Positions 28,711-38,763 are shown, numbered from the stretch's first letter. The stretch is 64,000 bases of DNA from Ruminococcus sp. NK3A76 (GCF_000686125.1 NZ_JMMA01000002.1:3100001-3164000), one strand, 5' to 3'. The notes: a model not told the origin generated them from the sequence alone. Program-made: numbers and translations.

Positions 28711-30081
28711 TTATTTTCCCACACAGAACTTTGCAAACACTTCATTTACCACGGCTTCTCCTGCCTTCTCTCCCGTCAGCTCCGCAAGGTGTTCAGCCGC
28801 CCTGTCTACAGTAACGGTCACAGCGTCGAGCGTCAATCCTGCTTCGAGTGCCCTGACAGCGTCCTCGATGCATTCCAAAGCCCTCTCGGCGCACATCTTC
28901 TGTCTCTCGTTTGCAAAAACGGTACTGTCGGCGTTGTAGTCCTCCGGCGTGAACATAGTCTCTATCATTCCCGAAAGCTCCTCACGCCCCTCGCCCGAGC
29001 CTGCACTTATAGCGATGATGTTGTCCGAGTATCTCTCAAACTCCGTCCTGTCCGCCGCCTGCGCCTTGTCCGTCTTGTTGAGCACGATGACGGTCTTCTT
29101 TTTAAGCCCTGCGATAAAGTCGAGCAGCTCCCTGTCCTCATCATCAAGCGGTGATGATATGTCAAACACAGCGATGATGAGCCTGCATTCTTCAAGCCTG
29201 CTCTTTGCAAGCTCCACGCCCATTTTTTCCACCGTGTCATCAGTTCCGTGTATCCCTGCCGTGTCGGATATCCGTAAGGTCACAGCCCCCAGCCGCACGC
29301 TCTCTTCTATTACGTCTCTCGTCGTTCCTGCAATGTCGGTAACTATCGAGCGGTCATACCCAAGCAGTAGATTCATAAGCGTTGATTTGCCGACATTAGG
29401 CTTCCCTGCGATGACCGTGTCTACGCCGTTTTTGATTATCATGCCGCTGTCGTAGTCTCTGAGCAGCCGCTTTAGTGCTTTTCTGTTTTCCTTGAGCGTT
29501 TCAAGCAGCTCGCTCTCGTCCACCTCGGGAATGTCCTCCTCAGGGTAGTCCACCCACGCCGCCAGCTCGCCGAGACTCTTTATCAGGCTGTCGCTTATCT
29601 TCTTGATGTCGGCATACAGCCTGCCCTTTCTTGCAAGCGCCGCCGATGAAAGCGCATAGTCGCCCTCAGCGCTCAGCATATCCGACACTGCCTCGGCCTG
29701 TGTCAGCGACAGCTTGCCGTTTATAAACGCCCTCTTTGTGAATTCCCCTGCCATTGCCGGCTCGCAGCCGGCCTCTATGCAAAGGCGCAGTATCTTCTTT
29801 GTGACGTATATCCCCCCGTGGCAGGATATCTCGCAGACGTCCTCCCCGGTGTAAGACTTGGGCGCTCTGAATACGGTGAGTACGGCATCATCTACCGTCC
29901 TGCCGTCCTTGTCCCTTACCTCTCCGTAGGCGCAGGTGTAGCCCTCCATGCTGCTCACTGCCTTGTCAGCAAAGGGATAAAACACCCTCTCAGCCGCCGC
30001 CAGAGCTCCCTCGCCGCTTATTCTTATAACAGCTATCCCCCCGACCCCGAGCGGAGTAGATATTGCGCAAATAGTAGACAT
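28711..30081 (-). CDS. mnmE: tRNA uridine-5-carboxymethylaminomethyl modification GTPase MnmE
   Basis: MnmE works with MnmG to modify U34 of tRNAs. The 456-residue protein starts MSTICAISTPLGVGGIAVIRISG. It has an N-terminal tetrahydrofolate-binding domain, an embedded GTPase with G1 GKPNVGKST (226-234), DTAG and NKTD, and the C-terminal catalytic motif FCVGK (family FC[IV]GK). The ATG at 30081 follows GGAGGAAATG. The longest frame would add 19 residues. MnmG is not in the window, although mnmE is usually near the origin in Firmicutes. Confidence 0.96.
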   Translation of the reverse strand: MSTICAISTPLGVGGIAVIRISGEGALAAAERVFYPFADKAVSSMEGYTCAYGEVRDKDGRTVDDAVLTVFRAPKSYTGEDVCEISCHGGIYVTKKILRLCIEAGCEPAMAGEFTKRAFINGKLSLTQAEAVSDMLSAEGDYALSSAALARKGRLYADIKKISDSLIKSLGELAAWVDYPEEDIPEVDESELLETLKENRKALKRLLRDYDSGMIIKNGVDTVIAGKPNVGKSTLMNLLLGYDRSIVTDIAGTTRDVIEESVRLGAVTLRISDTAGIHGTDDTVEKMGVELAKSRLEECRLIIAVFDISSPLDDEDRELLDFIAGLKKKTVIVLNKTDKAQAADRTEFERYSDNIIAISAGSGEGREELSGMIETMFTPEDYNADSTVFANERQKMCAERALECIEDAVRALEAGLTLDAVTVTVDRAAEHLAELTGEKAGEAVVNEVFAKFCVGK

Positions 30082-30323
30082 TATCACATTTCCTCCATAA
30101 ATATATCGTTCCCTTTCATTATACACCAGAACAGCCAAATAATCAATATGATAATATGTATTTTCCCCATACAGCCGGGTTTATCTTCGCAGATCTTATA
30201 TCCGTCCGCCAATGTGACCTGTTACCTGAAAAAAGCATTGTGCAAACTGCCACGAACGCCCCGTTGCATATTGTATAAAACATCAAATAATTTATCATAT
30301 CCTATTATGCTTTTTCCCTTGTA

Positions 30324-30352
30324 TTGACTTTGTATTTGCTAAAAAGTATAAT
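30324..30352 (+). promoter_or_regulatory. Promoter of the orphan gene at 30372
   Basis: TTGACT at 30324-30329 and TATAAT at 30347-30352 are separated by 17 bp. The start codon follows 20 bp later. Confidence 0.85.
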
Positions 30353-30371
30353 TGTATTTGGAGTGAGTGTT

Positions 30372-30809
30372 ATGAACGGTATCAAAAATTTCACATTATC
30401 GCCCTTCCCGGAGGGCACAAGTATAGATAAGTTTTTTCAGTTCCATTCAGGCAGCTGTATCATAATGTCTATAGGCAGAGCCTCCCCCTCACAGGGAAAG
30501 GGCGAGTACCACGCCGTGCTCTACTATAACGGCTTTATACGCCATTTAAGACAGAGCGGTATCAGAACGTCCGAGCCCGGCTATCCGTTCGTTCAGGGTC
30601 TGCTCGATGCCGCAAGACTTATAAAGCGCCCCTGCCCCGTGATAATACTCACAGCAACAGACGCAGGCTTCGGCGACAGTAACAGCCCCAACAGGGTCTG
30701 CTGCGACCTTGTCATGCGTACACTGCTCACAGCCGGCTGCTCGGTCACAGTCACAGTGGCACACGGCAGGTCAGGCGAGCTTGCAAGGTTTATGGAAACG
30801 AAGATTTAG
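30372..30809 (+). CDS. Orphan 145-residue protein, function not recognised
   Basis: The gene has its own near-consensus promoter and a GGAG site before ATG 30372, so it is probably real. It has no signal peptide or membrane segment. Features are GSCIIMSIGRASPSQGKGEYHAVLYYNGFIRH in the first half and CPVIILTATDAGFGDSN in the second. A beta-rich fold with alternating hydrophobic residues is likely, and a nuclease-like RNase H fold was considered but not supported. It lies 65 bp upstream of the CotH gene. Confidence 0.65.
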   Translation: MNGIKNFTLSPFPEGTSIDKFFQFHSGSCIIMSIGRASPSQGKGEYHAVLYYNGFIRHLRQSGIRTSEPGYPFVQGLLDAARLIKRPCPVIILTATDAGFGDSNSPNRVCCDLVMRTLLTAGCSVTVTVAHGRSGELARFMETKI

Positions 30810-30874
30810 GCGATACACTTAACATATGCAAAGATATTAAACCCATATATAAGATAACGAAAGGAAGATCGCTT

Positions 30875-32881
30875 ATGAAGAAGACCCGAACACTCAGCCT
30901 TGTAATGGCGCTTGCCATTACCTTTTCTCTCGCAGGCTGTAATAGATCATACTCCTCCTCCGGCTCATCTTCAGCCTCCGACAGCTCATCATCAGTAAAG
31001 ACCGAGGATAAGCCCGACACCTCCTCTGATGATGAAAGCTCTGCTGATGACAGCTCCAAAGACGACGACTCATCTGCCGATGCCGAGCGTAACGAGAGCC
31101 GTGTCAAGTTCTCAGCCGAGGGAGGCGTGTATGATAAGGCCTTTGACCTCACCCTTGACTGCGGCGAGGGTAAGGTCTACTATACCACCGACGGCTCCGA
31201 CCCTGCAGCGAGCAGCACAAGAATGGAATATACCGATAAGATAGAGATAAAGAGCCGTGCAGGCGACAAAAACGTAGTCTCGGCAGTCTCCCCGACGCTT
31301 ATCTCCGGCAATTTCAATAAGATAGACTATGAATCCAAGACCTTCGTCTGCGAAAAGGAAGCCCCTGCTGACGATAAGGTCGATAAGTGTACAGTCATAA
31401 GGGCCTCCGCTCAGGATAAGGACGGTAAATGGTCGCCTACTGAAACTCAGACCTACTATATAGGAACAGCCGAGGAGCATATCAAGGGTCTTGCCGAGAG
31501 TGCCAAGGCCTGCGGCGGCACCCTTGCAGTTGTCAGCATCAGTACCGACTTTGATAACTTCTTTGACAGCGCTAAGGGCATCTATGTCAAGGGCGACCTG
31601 TTTGAGAATGACTTCAAAAAGCAGCTTGACAGCGGTGAATTAAATACCGACGGCGAGACAGCACGAAAGGGGATAGATGCCAACTATAAAGGCCGTGGCA
31701 AGGAGTGGGAGCGCCCCTGCCATGTCAACTTCTTCGAGATGTCACCCGACAGCACCACACAGCTCATATCGCAGGACTGCGGCATAAGGATACAGGGCAA
31801 CTACTCACGCTCCGACCTTGTAAAGGGTCTGCGCCTCTACGCTAAGAAGGACTACGGCGAGAAGAAGTTCGAGGGCGATGTCTTCAAGGGCAAGGCAACT
31901 GATAAGGACGGCAATAAACTTGAGAGCTTCAAGACACTCACCCTGCGTGCCGGCGGCAACTGCGCATTCACGGCAAAATTCAACGATACCTATTGGCAGG
32001 ACGTAAGCCAGTCGCTTGACTGCTCGACAAAGGCATCACGCCCCTGCGTGGTATACTTAAACGGCGAGTACTGGGGTCTATATGTCCTTGAAGAAGACTA
32101 CTCTGATAACTATTTTGAAGACCACTACGGCGTTGACGATAAGCAGGTAGTTATCTATAAGGGCGATGCTGAGGAGTATAAGTCGGGCTATAAGCTCGAT
32201 GAGGGCAAGCTGCCCGAGGGCGAGAACGAGGATTACTTCTTTAAAGACCTTAAGGATTTCTTCAAGACCCACGATGACCTTAAGAGCAAGGAAGACTATG
32301 AGGAATTCTCAAAACTCGTCGATGTTGACAGCGTGCGTGACTACTTCCTCGCCGAGGTCTGGATAAATAATAAGTGGGACTGGCCGGGCAAGAACTGGTC
32401 GATGTGGAAGACCGCCGAGGTCGATGAAAGCAACGAGTACGCCGATGGCAGATGGAGATTTTTGTTCTATGATATGGAGTTCGGCGGCGTCAGCGGTAAG
32501 AGCGATGCCTTCACCAACACCGTCAAGGAGGATAACTATAAGCGTAACGGCCTGCTCGATATGGACACCAATAACCCTGCCGTGCTCTGCTATGCATACC
32601 TCATGACAAACGACGACTTCAAGAAGGATTTCTGCGATAAGCTCGAAGGCCTTTCAAACGGCATCTATAAAAAGGATACCCTCCTTGCCGCCCTCGACAG
32701 TTATGAGAGCGAGTATGGCCCCCTCTATGAGCAGTTCTTTGACAGATATCCCGATACAGGCTCAAAGGACGAGGCCTTAAGCGGCGGCTATGCTTCCTCA
32801 CAGTGTATCAGAGATTTCGTTGAAAAGCGTGAGGATAATATCTCCGGTATGATCAAGTGGATAGACCGCACACTGAAATAA
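30875..32881 (+). CDS. CotH kinase family lipoprotein
   Basis: The 668-residue protein has a lipoprotein signal (Cys22 in SLAGC), a long Ser/Asp-rich linker (about 25-75) and a chitobiase C-terminal-like beta-sandwich (about 77-125, KVYYTTDGSDPAAS). A CotH-type domain (about 215-600) follows, with YLNGEYWGLYVLEEDYSDNYF. CotH proteins have a protein-kinase-like fold; the spore coat member of B. subtilis phosphorylates coat protein. In ruminococci CotH proteins are often surface proteins tied to cellulosome-like systems. The substrate here is unknown. No dockerin is seen. Confidence 0.87.
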   Translation: MKKTRTLSLVMALAITFSLAGCNRSYSSSGSSSASDSSSSVKTEDKPDTSSDDESSADDSSKDDDSSADAERNESRVKFSAEGGVYDKAFDLTLDCGEGKVYYTTDGSDPAASSTRMEYTDKIEIKSRAGDKNVVSAVSPTLISGNFNKIDYESKTFVCEKEAPADDKVDKCTVIRASAQDKDGKWSPTETQTYYIGTAEEHIKGLAESAKACGGTLAVVSISTDFDNFFDSAKGIYVKGDLFENDFKKQLDSGELNTDGETARKGIDANYKGRGKEWERPCHVNFFEMSPDSTTQLISQDCGIRIQGNYSRSDLVKGLRLYAKKDYGEKKFEGDVFKGKATDKDGNKLESFKTLTLRAGGNCAFTAKFNDTYWQDVSQSLDCSTKASRPCVVYLNGEYWGLYVLEEDYSDNYFEDHYGVDDKQVVIYKGDAEEYKSGYKLDEGKLPEGENEDYFFKDLKDFFKTHDDLKSKEDYEEFSKLVDVDSVRDYFLAEVWINNKWDWPGKNWSMWKTAEVDESNEYADGRWRFLFYDMEFGGVSGKSDAFTNTVKEDNYKRNGLLDMDTNNPAVLCYAYLMTNDDFKKDFCDKLEGLSNGIYKKDTLLAALDSYESEYGPLYEQFFDRYPDTGSKDEALSGGYASSQCIRDFVEKREDNISGMIKWIDRTLK

Positions 32882-32950
32882 CTCCCGTAAGTTTTTCTCT
32901 TGGCTTTGATATTTCAGGGAGCGCCAGATCATAAATTGTAAGGTGAAAGA

Positions 32951-34219
32951 ATGAAAAGCAAATACCTATCCGTAGTACTCGCACTGCTGCTGACCGGCTG
33001 CGGTGATAAGATATCCGATAACCCCGATGCCGTGAGCACCGTGGAGCAGACGACCGCCGCCGTCACCGAGCAGCCCGTAGAAACGACTACTACCACCACC
33101 GCAGCCACGACCACGGCGGTGACCACGAAGAAAAAGCCTAAAAAGCCTAAGATAGAGTATTCCTATAAGGATACCTTAGAGGTCTATCAGAAGCTCACCG
33201 TCTCCGACTGGCTTGAAGACTGTACAGTCGCCCCCGACGACGGCGATGCGCTCGTCCCGACCGATTCGGTGGGGACGCATAAGCTCACAGTCAGCTTCGG
33301 CGGTGAGGAAAAGACGATAAAGTATACCGTTGCCGATACCACAGCGCCTGTGTTTATCTATTGCCCGGACGTAATAACCGTGCATACCGGCTCGGGGTTT
33401 GACCCGAATATCAATACAGGCTTCGGCGATAACTTCGATAAAGCCCCTGCAGTCAGCTATGAGGGCACAGTCGATACCAAGACCCCCGGCGACTACGATA
33501 TCATACTGACGCTTAAGGATTCAAGCGGCAACACCACCACCAAGACCGCTACCGTAAGCGTCGTCGATACTCTCCCCCAGGGTCGTACCGATATCCCAAA
33601 AAGCGACTTTGCCGACTTTAAGCAGGCCTATTCGTCAGACACCGCCGATGTCGGTATAGACGTCAGCTACTGGCAGGGCGATATCGACTTTAAGGCCGTT
33701 AAGAACGCCGGCTGCAGCTTCGTCTTTGTGAGGGCGGCGCACCACTCGGATAATATCTACCCCGATGAGAACTTCCAGAAAAACCTCACCGGCGCAATAG
33801 ACGCAGGCCTTGATACGGGCGTGTATTTCTATAGCTCCTGCTCCTCCCCCGAGGAAGCGAAAGAGCACGCACAGTGGGTAGTAGATAAGCTCGCAGGCCG
33901 TGAGCTCCAGCTGCCCGTAGCCTTTGACTGGGAGAGCTTTGACCGCTTCCAGCGCTATGGAATGAGTATCCATGACCTTAACCTCTGCTATGACGCATTC
34001 CGTGAGGTCATCGAGCAAAACGGCTATAAGGCAGTTCTTTATAGCAGTAAGAGCTTCCTTGAAAGCTTCTGGGAGGAAGATAATAGCCGGGAGGTGTGGC
34101 TTGCACACTACGCCGAGCAGACAGATTATGAGGGAATGTATACCTATTGGCAGCAGGGACTATGTAATATAAGCGGTATCAGCGGCGATGTCGATGCAGA
34201 TGTAAGATATAAAGAGTAA
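32951..34219 (+). CDS. GH25 muramidase lipoprotein with Thr-rich linker
   Basis: The 422-residue protein has a lipoprotein signal (Cys17 in LLTGC), a Thr-rich linker (about 42-62) and two beta-rich domains resembling bacterial Ig-like repeats (about 70-205). A C-terminal GH25 domain starts VGIDVSYWQGDIDF. Catalytic candidates are Asp237 and the FDWE acid pair at Asp326 and Glu328. It should cut peptidoglycan glycan chains on the cell surface. It follows the CotH gene by 69 bp and may be cotranscribed. Confidence 0.92.
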   Translation: MKSKYLSVVLALLLTGCGDKISDNPDAVSTVEQTTAAVTEQPVETTTTTTAATTTAVTTKKKPKKPKIEYSYKDTLEVYQKLTVSDWLEDCTVAPDDGDALVPTDSVGTHKLTVSFGGEEKTIKYTVADTTAPVFIYCPDVITVHTGSGFDPNINTGFGDNFDKAPAVSYEGTVDTKTPGDYDIILTLKDSSGNTTTKTATVSVVDTLPQGRTDIPKSDFADFKQAYSSDTADVGIDVSYWQGDIDFKAVKNAGCSFVFVRAAHHSDNIYPDENFQKNLTGAIDAGLDTGVYFYSSCSSPEEAKEHAQWVVDKLAGRELQLPVAFDWESFDRFQRYGMSIHDLNLCYDAFREVIEQNGYKAVLYSSKSFLESFWEEDNSREVWLAHYAEQTDYEGMYTYWQQGLCNISGISGDVDADVRYKE

Positions 34220-34222
34220 AAA

Positions 34223-34402
34223 TATAGGCAACACCGCTGGGCCATTGTACGTCAGACACGCAGTCAAATTTTTCGTCAGATTGGCTAAATTTACCGCAGG
34301 AATACTAACGTATTTCAAGGTAAATTTGGGTAATATGACGGAAAATTTGCAAGTGGATGGCGTGCAAAGGTATCCGCCGGTGGCCCGGCGGTGTTGCCTA
34401 TA
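34223..34402. mobile_element. Family C MITE, copy 1 (180 bp)
   Basis: The element has 22-bp terminal inverted repeats with one mismatch, starting TATAGGCAACACCGC. It lies just after the GH25 gene and is flanked by TATA, an apparent 4-bp target duplication. The interior aligns end to end with copies at 40610-40789 and 56047-56226 but is diverged. It is too short to encode a transposase. Confidence 0.88.
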
Positions 34403-34459
34403 ATAATAATCAGAAAGTTTGACAAAAAACCAAAGCGTGTGAGTGCCAAAACGTAGGAG

Positions 34460-35215
34460 CATAAAAACACAAGAAGGTTTTTTGTCAAACTTTTTTCCTC
34501 AAAAAAAGTTTGCGGGCCTGGGCGGAGCCCAGCAGGGCGTGGGGCTGGCCCCACATCGGCGGCGCCGACCCGGCGGCGAACAAGTAAAAAAAACAGCACG
34601 CACTTCGAGCCTTAACGCCCCTTCCGGAACGAATTTGTTCGCCGCCCCCACTGCCGCAAACAGGGAGCCGTGCCAAAGGCACGGTGCGACCGCATTTGCG
34701 GCAGCCCTTGCGCAGCAAGGCAAAAAGCCGAAGCCGAATGGCGAGGCTCCCCCCCGGGGTGTCAGGCAGCTTGTGCGAGTGCTTTCATTCAAGGGAACTC
34801 TCTCGCTGCCCGAGGGATGGCGGCCTCGCCTTTCGGCATCGGTCGCCTGCGGCCTCGCCCTTCGGCTTCGGCCGCCGGCGCTTCGCTCGGCTTTCGCCTC
34901 GCCCTTCGGCTTCGGCCGCCGGCGCTTCGCTCGGCTTTCGCCTCGCTTCGCTTGCCGCAAAAGCGGTCGCTGCGCTCCCTGTTTGCGGCGTGGGCGGCGA
35001 ACATTTTCCTTCGTTATGGTGTATCGTTCCCAAAGTTCTGAGCGGTTCCTTACTGTGTTCGCCGCCCCGGTCGGGCTTGCGCCCGATATGGAGCTCTGCT
35101 CCAAACTACGCAAGGGCTCTGCCGTTTTGTTCGAGCTTGCGAGAATAAAACAATACCCGCAAGCTTTTTTGAGGAAAAAGCTTGGCAAAAACCTTTTTGT
35201 CTTTTGTTCTTTATT
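34460..35215. repeat. Family A elements, copies 3 and 4, in inverted pair
   Basis: An inverted copy (34468-34590) carries CTGGGC-GGA-GCCCAG, GTGGGGC-TG-GCCCCAC and GTCGG...CCGAC hairpins, all paired but with stems unlike copy 1. A GC-rich middle with TTCGGC and GCTTCGCTCGGC motifs follows (34800-34960). A direct copy (35062-35205) ends with CAAGCTTTTTT...AAAAAGCTTGG. The long open frames here are built of these repeats. No real gene is seen between 34220 and 35328. Confidence 0.83.
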
Positions 35216-35257
35216 ACGTTTTTTCTTGTATTTCTTTTCTCATTTTCCCTCTTTATA

Positions 35258-35286
35258 TTGCTCTTTCTCTCAAAATATGCTATAAT
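35258..35286 (+). promoter_or_regulatory. Possible promoter of dusB
   Basis: TTGCTC at 35258-35263 and TATAAT at 35281-35286 are 17 bp apart. The -35 box is a partial match. Confidence 0.6.
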
Positions 35287-35328
35287 GAAAATAGTATGCA
35301 AAAAAGCACTGAAAATCGAGGTCATAGA

Positions 35329-36291
35329 ATGGAATATATCAATATCAAAAACGTGAAGATAGAAAAGACCGCCTGCCTCGCCCCAATGGCATCAGTGGCA
35401 GATGCGGCATACAGACTTATGTGCAAGCGCTTCGGTGCGGCGTATCTTATCAGCGAGATGATATCCTCAAAGGGTCTTGTCTACGGCGATAAAAACACCG
35501 CTAAGCTCTGCCGTGTGCTCGCTGAAGAACGCCCATGCGCTCTCCAGCTGTTCGGCGAGGAGCCTGAGTTTATGGGTCGTGCCGCAGCAATGCTTAACGA
35601 CTTTCAGCCGGATATAATTGATATCAATATGGGCTGCCCCGTGCCTAAGATAGTCTCAAACGGCAGCGGCTCTGCGCTTATGAAAGACCCCGACCGTGCA
35701 GCGGCGATAACAGCAGCGGTGGCCGATAACGCAAAATGCCCCGTCACAGTCAAGATACGCTCCGGCTGGGATAAGGACAGTATAAACGCCCCTGAGCTTG
35801 CAAAAATGCTCGAACAGGCAGGCGCATCAGCAATAGCCGTCCACGCAAGAACAAAAACGCAGATGTATTCCGGCTCTGCCGACTGGGATATCATAAGACA
35901 GGTCAAGTCTGCGGTGAGTATCCCCGTTATCGGCAACGGCGATGTAAAGACCCCTCAGGAGTGTAAGGCTATGTATGAGCAGACCGGCTGCGACCTTGTG
36001 ATGATAGGCCGTGGCTCTTACGGCAGGCCGTGGGTCTTTGAGCAGGTCAAGAGGTTTTTTGAAACAGGTGAGCTCCTCCCCGAGCCCGACCCTCCACGCA
36101 AGGCCGAGATAATGCTTGAACACGGTAAACTCCTCTGCGAGCTCAAAGGCGAGGAGCAGGGCATCAAGGAGATGCGCAAAAACGTCGCCTGGTATGTCAA
36201 GGGTCTTCCCAACAGCGCAAAGATAAGAGGTAATACGGATAAGCTGTTTACCTATCACGATCTGGAAATGATTGCAGAGATGATAAGATAA
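35329..36291 (+). CDS. dusB: tRNA-dihydrouridine synthase
   Basis: The flavoenzyme reduces uridine to dihydrouridine in tRNA. The protein of about 320 residues has [15 protein letters not shown] (family APMAG-), the active-site [10 protein letters not shown] with its catalytic Cys, [19 protein letters not shown] and the FMN-binding [10 protein letters not shown]. The longest frame extends upstream into poor sequence. The ATG at 35329 follows GAGGT and starts the conserved part. It opens a run of RNA-modification genes. Confidence 0.94.
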   Translation: MEYINIKNVKIEKTACLAPMASVADAAYRLMCKRFGAAYLISEMISSKGLVYGDKNTAKLCRVLAEERPCALQLFGEEPEFMGRAAAMLNDFQPDIIDINMGCPVPKIVSNGSGSALMKDPDRAAAITAAVADNAKCPVTVKIRSGWDKDSINAPELAKMLEQAGASAIAVHARTKTQMYSGSADWDIIRQVKSAVSIPVIGNGDVKTPQECKAMYEQTGCDLVMIGRGSYGRPWVFEQVKRFFETGELLPEPDPPRKAEIMLEHGKLLCELKGEEQGIKEMRKNVAWYVKGLPNSAKIRGNTDKLFTYHDLEMIAEMIR

Positions 36292-36309
36292 ACTGGGATT
36301 TGTGGGGGA

Positions 36310-36560
36310 ACAAAACACAAGAAGGTTTTAGGGTCAAGCCCTTTTCCTTAAAAAGGGCTTGCGGGGACGGGGGCAGAGCCCCAGCAGGGTTTGGGACAGA
36401 GTCCCAACGCCGTAGGCGCAAGGGCGGCGAACAAGTAATAAAAGCAGCAGAGTGTTTTGATAACAACAGCGCCGTGAAGAACGAATTGTTCGCCGCCCCG
36501 CCGCAAATGTCGAGGCGGCGCAGCCGCTGAGACCGTTTTGCGGCTGCCGCCGATAGGCGG
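36310..36560. repeat. Family A element, copy 5 (inverted, strongly diverged)
   Basis: The 400-bp gap between dusB and rsmI has no gene. Read inverted, the copy has GGGGCTCTGCCCC, TTGGGACTCTGTCCCAA and CGCCTACGGCG. The last hairpin is CAAGCCCTTTTT...AAAAGGGCTTG. Sequence differs from other copies, but every stem is kept. CTCCCCTAAGGGGAG follows at about 36591. Confidence 0.8.
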
Positions 36561-36692
36561 CAAGAGCCGAGCGAAGCGAGGCGCACCAACCTCCCCTAAG
36601 GGGAGGTGCCTGCGAAGCAGGCGGAGGGGATAGCACCCACGGCAATGTATTGCCCCGATAAATTCCAATTTCTCCAAGAAAAGAGGAACAAC

Positions 36693-37526
36693 ATGAGTGA
36701 GCTTTATGTAGTAGGAACGCCTATAGGCAACCTTTCGGATATAACATACAGAGCAGTCGAGACACTGCGAAGCGTCGATTTTATCTGCGCTGAGGATACA
36801 AGGGTCACGCTTAAGCTGCTCAACCACTTCGGTATAAAAAAGTCGGTCATATCATACCACGAGCATAGCGCAGGCCAGGTCGCTGAGGGTATCTGTGAGC
36901 GTATCCTCTCAGGCGAGAGCGCAGCAATAGTCACAGATGCAGGTATGCCCTGTATCTCCGACCCCGGCGAGGGTCTTGTCAGGCTCTGCTATGAAAAGGG
37001 TATAAAAGTCACGGTCGTTCCCGGGCCTGTGGCGTGTGTATCAGCCCTTGCCATAAGCGGCCTTGATACAGCGCATTTTTCCTTCGAGGGCTTCCTGCCG
37101 CAGAGCAAAAAAGAGCGCCTTGCCCGGCTTGCAAGTGCAGCAAGAACTGAGAATACCCTCATCTTCTATGAAGCCCCCCATAAGCTCGTCAATACTCTTG
37201 AAGATATGCTCGAATTTTTCGGCGACAGACGTATCTCCCTTTGCAGGGAGCTTACTAAAATTCACGAGGAGGTCTTCCGTACTACTATATCGCAGGCAGT
37301 CGGGCACTATAAGCAGTCTCCCCCCCGTGGTGAGTTCGTGCTCGTTATCGAGGGCGCAGCCGCTTTGCAGGAGGAAGCCCCCCAGACTATAGAGTCAGCC
37401 CTCGAACAGGTCGAAGCACTCATAGGTAACGGTATGCGTGCCGCCGATGCCTGCCGTGAGATAGCTAAAGTCACCCCCTATTCAAAAGGCGAGCTCTACT
37501 CAAAATACTTAGAGGTAAAGAAATGA
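36693..37526 (+). CDS. rsmI: 16S rRNA 2'-O-ribose C1402 methyltransferase RsmI
   Basis: The protein of about 277 residues starts SELYVVGTPIGNLSDI and has AEDTRVTLKLLNHFGI, TDAGMPCISDPGEGLV and VPGPVACVSALAISGL. These are the conserved blocks of the RsmI/YraL family, which methylates C1402 of 16S rRNA with S-adenosylmethionine. The ATG at 36693 follows AAGAGGAAC. The stop overlaps rimI by 4 bp, so the two are coupled. Confidence 0.95.
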   Translation: MSELYVVGTPIGNLSDITYRAVETLRSVDFICAEDTRVTLKLLNHFGIKKSVISYHEHSAGQVAEGICERILSGESAAIVTDAGMPCISDPGEGLVRLCYEKGIKVTVVPGPVACVSALAISGLDTAHFSFEGFLPQSKKERLARLASAARTENTLIFYEAPHKLVNTLEDMLEFFGDRRISLCRELTKIHEEVFRTTISQAVGHYKQSPPRGEFVLVIEGAAALQEEAPQTIESALEQVEALIGNGMRAADACREIAKVTPYSKGELYSKYLEVKK

Positions 37527-37963
37527 ATATAAACGTAAGACAAGCACAGCCCGGCGACTGTAAGGCGCTTGCAGAGATATCCGCTCAGGCATTTTCCCAG
37601 CCTATGAGCGAGACAGAGTTCTTAAGAGAGCTTGAGACAAATTTCTCACGCACGCTTATAGCCGAAACAGGCGGCGATATCGTGGGCTTTATAAACATAT
37701 GGCTCATAAGCGGCGAGGCTGACCTTAATAATATCGCTGTTATCCCTAAGTACCGCAGACTCGGTGTCGGCCAGGCGCTGCTAAGCCACGGCATTAAAGC
37801 CTGCGACGGCTGCTCGGTCATCACTCTCGAAGTGCGCCCCTCAAACACGGCGGCAGTCGCTTTCTATGAGAAAAACTGCTTCAAGCTCGTCGGCTACCGT
37901 AAAGCCTTCTATGAAAAGCCTACGGAAGATGCCGCAATGTATAAAAAAGTGTTGGTGAAATAA
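37523..37963 (+). CDS. rimI: RimI-like GNAT N-acetyltransferase
   Basis: The 146-residue GNAT protein has the acetyl-CoA loop RRLGVGQALLSHGI and the family segment EVRPSNTAAVAFYEKNCFKLVGYRKAFYEKP, as in RimI proteins that acetylate the N-terminus of ribosomal protein S18. Genes for RimI and the tRNA t6A enzyme TsaD are often linked, and tsaD lies about 1.1 kb downstream. It overlaps rsmI by 4 bp. Confidence 0.92.
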   Translation: MNINVRQAQPGDCKALAEISAQAFSQPMSETEFLRELETNFSRTLIAETGGDIVGFINIWLISGEADLNNIAVIPKYRRLGVGQALLSHGIKACDGCSVITLEVRPSNTAAVAFYEKNCFKLVGYRKAFYEKPTEDAAMYKKVLVK

Positions 37964-37965
37964 GA

Positions 37966-38676
37966 ATGTATGACGATATAACAACAGAGATGCTCGGCGA
38001 TAAGATAGAGATATTCATAAGTAAAGAGCACCGCTTCGGCACAGACGCTTTCCTGCTCTCAGACTTCGCAGGCGGCAGACATAAGGACTATGTGTGTGAC
38101 TTCTGTACCGGCAGCGGCATAGTCGCCCTGCTTACAATAAAAAACTTCGCCCCTGCGCATATCGACGCTGTCGAGATACAGCCTAAGGCGCATGACCTCC
38201 TTAAAATGACAAAGCAAAAAAACTCTCTCGATACCCTCACCCCCCTCCTTTGTGACCTTAAGGACTATAAGTCAGAAAAGGAACTCGACCTTATCACCTG
38301 TAACCCTCCCTATAAGATAAGCGGTACAGGCGCTAAGAACGACGAGCAGGCTGTGAGTATCGCACGTCATGAGGTCATGTGTACGATAGACGATGTCTGT
38401 AAAGCCGCCGCTAAGAACCTTAAATTCGGCGGCCGGCTCTGCCTTTGCCAGCGCCCCGAGCGCCTTGCTGATATCTTCTCATCAATGCGTGCAGCAGGGA
38501 TAGAACCTAAGCGCCTGCGTACAGTGCATAAAAACCCCGAGGGCGCACCCTGGCTTGTGCTTGTCGAGGGTAAAAAGGGCGCAAAGCCGTTCCTCACAAT
38601 AGAAAAGCCCCTCTATGTCTGCGGCGAGGGAAATGAGCCCTCAAAAGAAATGCAGAGAATATATGGCTTTGCTTGA
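37966..38676 (+). CDS. tRNA1(Val) A37 N6-methyltransferase-like protein
   Basis: The 236-residue Rossmann methyltransferase has CDFCTGSGIVAL (SAM-binding motif I) and the catalytic LITCNPPYK (NPPY), typical of N6-adenine methyltransferases of the TrmN6/YfiC/YabB group. The HRFGTDAFLLSDF block near residue 22 is characteristic. In B. subtilis yabB is next to rsmI, as here. It starts 2 bp after rimI, in an operon with rsmI and rimI. Confidence 0.9.
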   Translation: MYDDITTEMLGDKIEIFISKEHRFGTDAFLLSDFAGGRHKDYVCDFCTGSGIVALLTIKNFAPAHIDAVEIQPKAHDLLKMTKQKNSLDTLTPLLCDLKDYKSEKELDLITCNPPYKISGTGAKNDEQAVSIARHEVMCTIDDVCKAAAKNLKFGGRLCLCQRPERLADIFSSMRAAGIEPKRLRTVHKNPEGAPWLVLVEGKKGAKPFLTIEKPLYVCGEGNEPSKEMQRIYGFA

Positions 38677-38763
38677 CAGCAAAGCCAAATGCAGAATTAA
38701 GAATGCATAATGCATAATTATTGTGCGCCTGCGGCGAATGATCAGAAACAAGAATAAAAAGAC

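Noticed and set aside
34443-35285. 280-codon plus-strand frame and several overlapping frames in the 34-35 kb gap
   Set aside because: They are made of family A repeat sequence, rich in Arg, Pro, Ala and Ser, and similar frames appear at each other copy.
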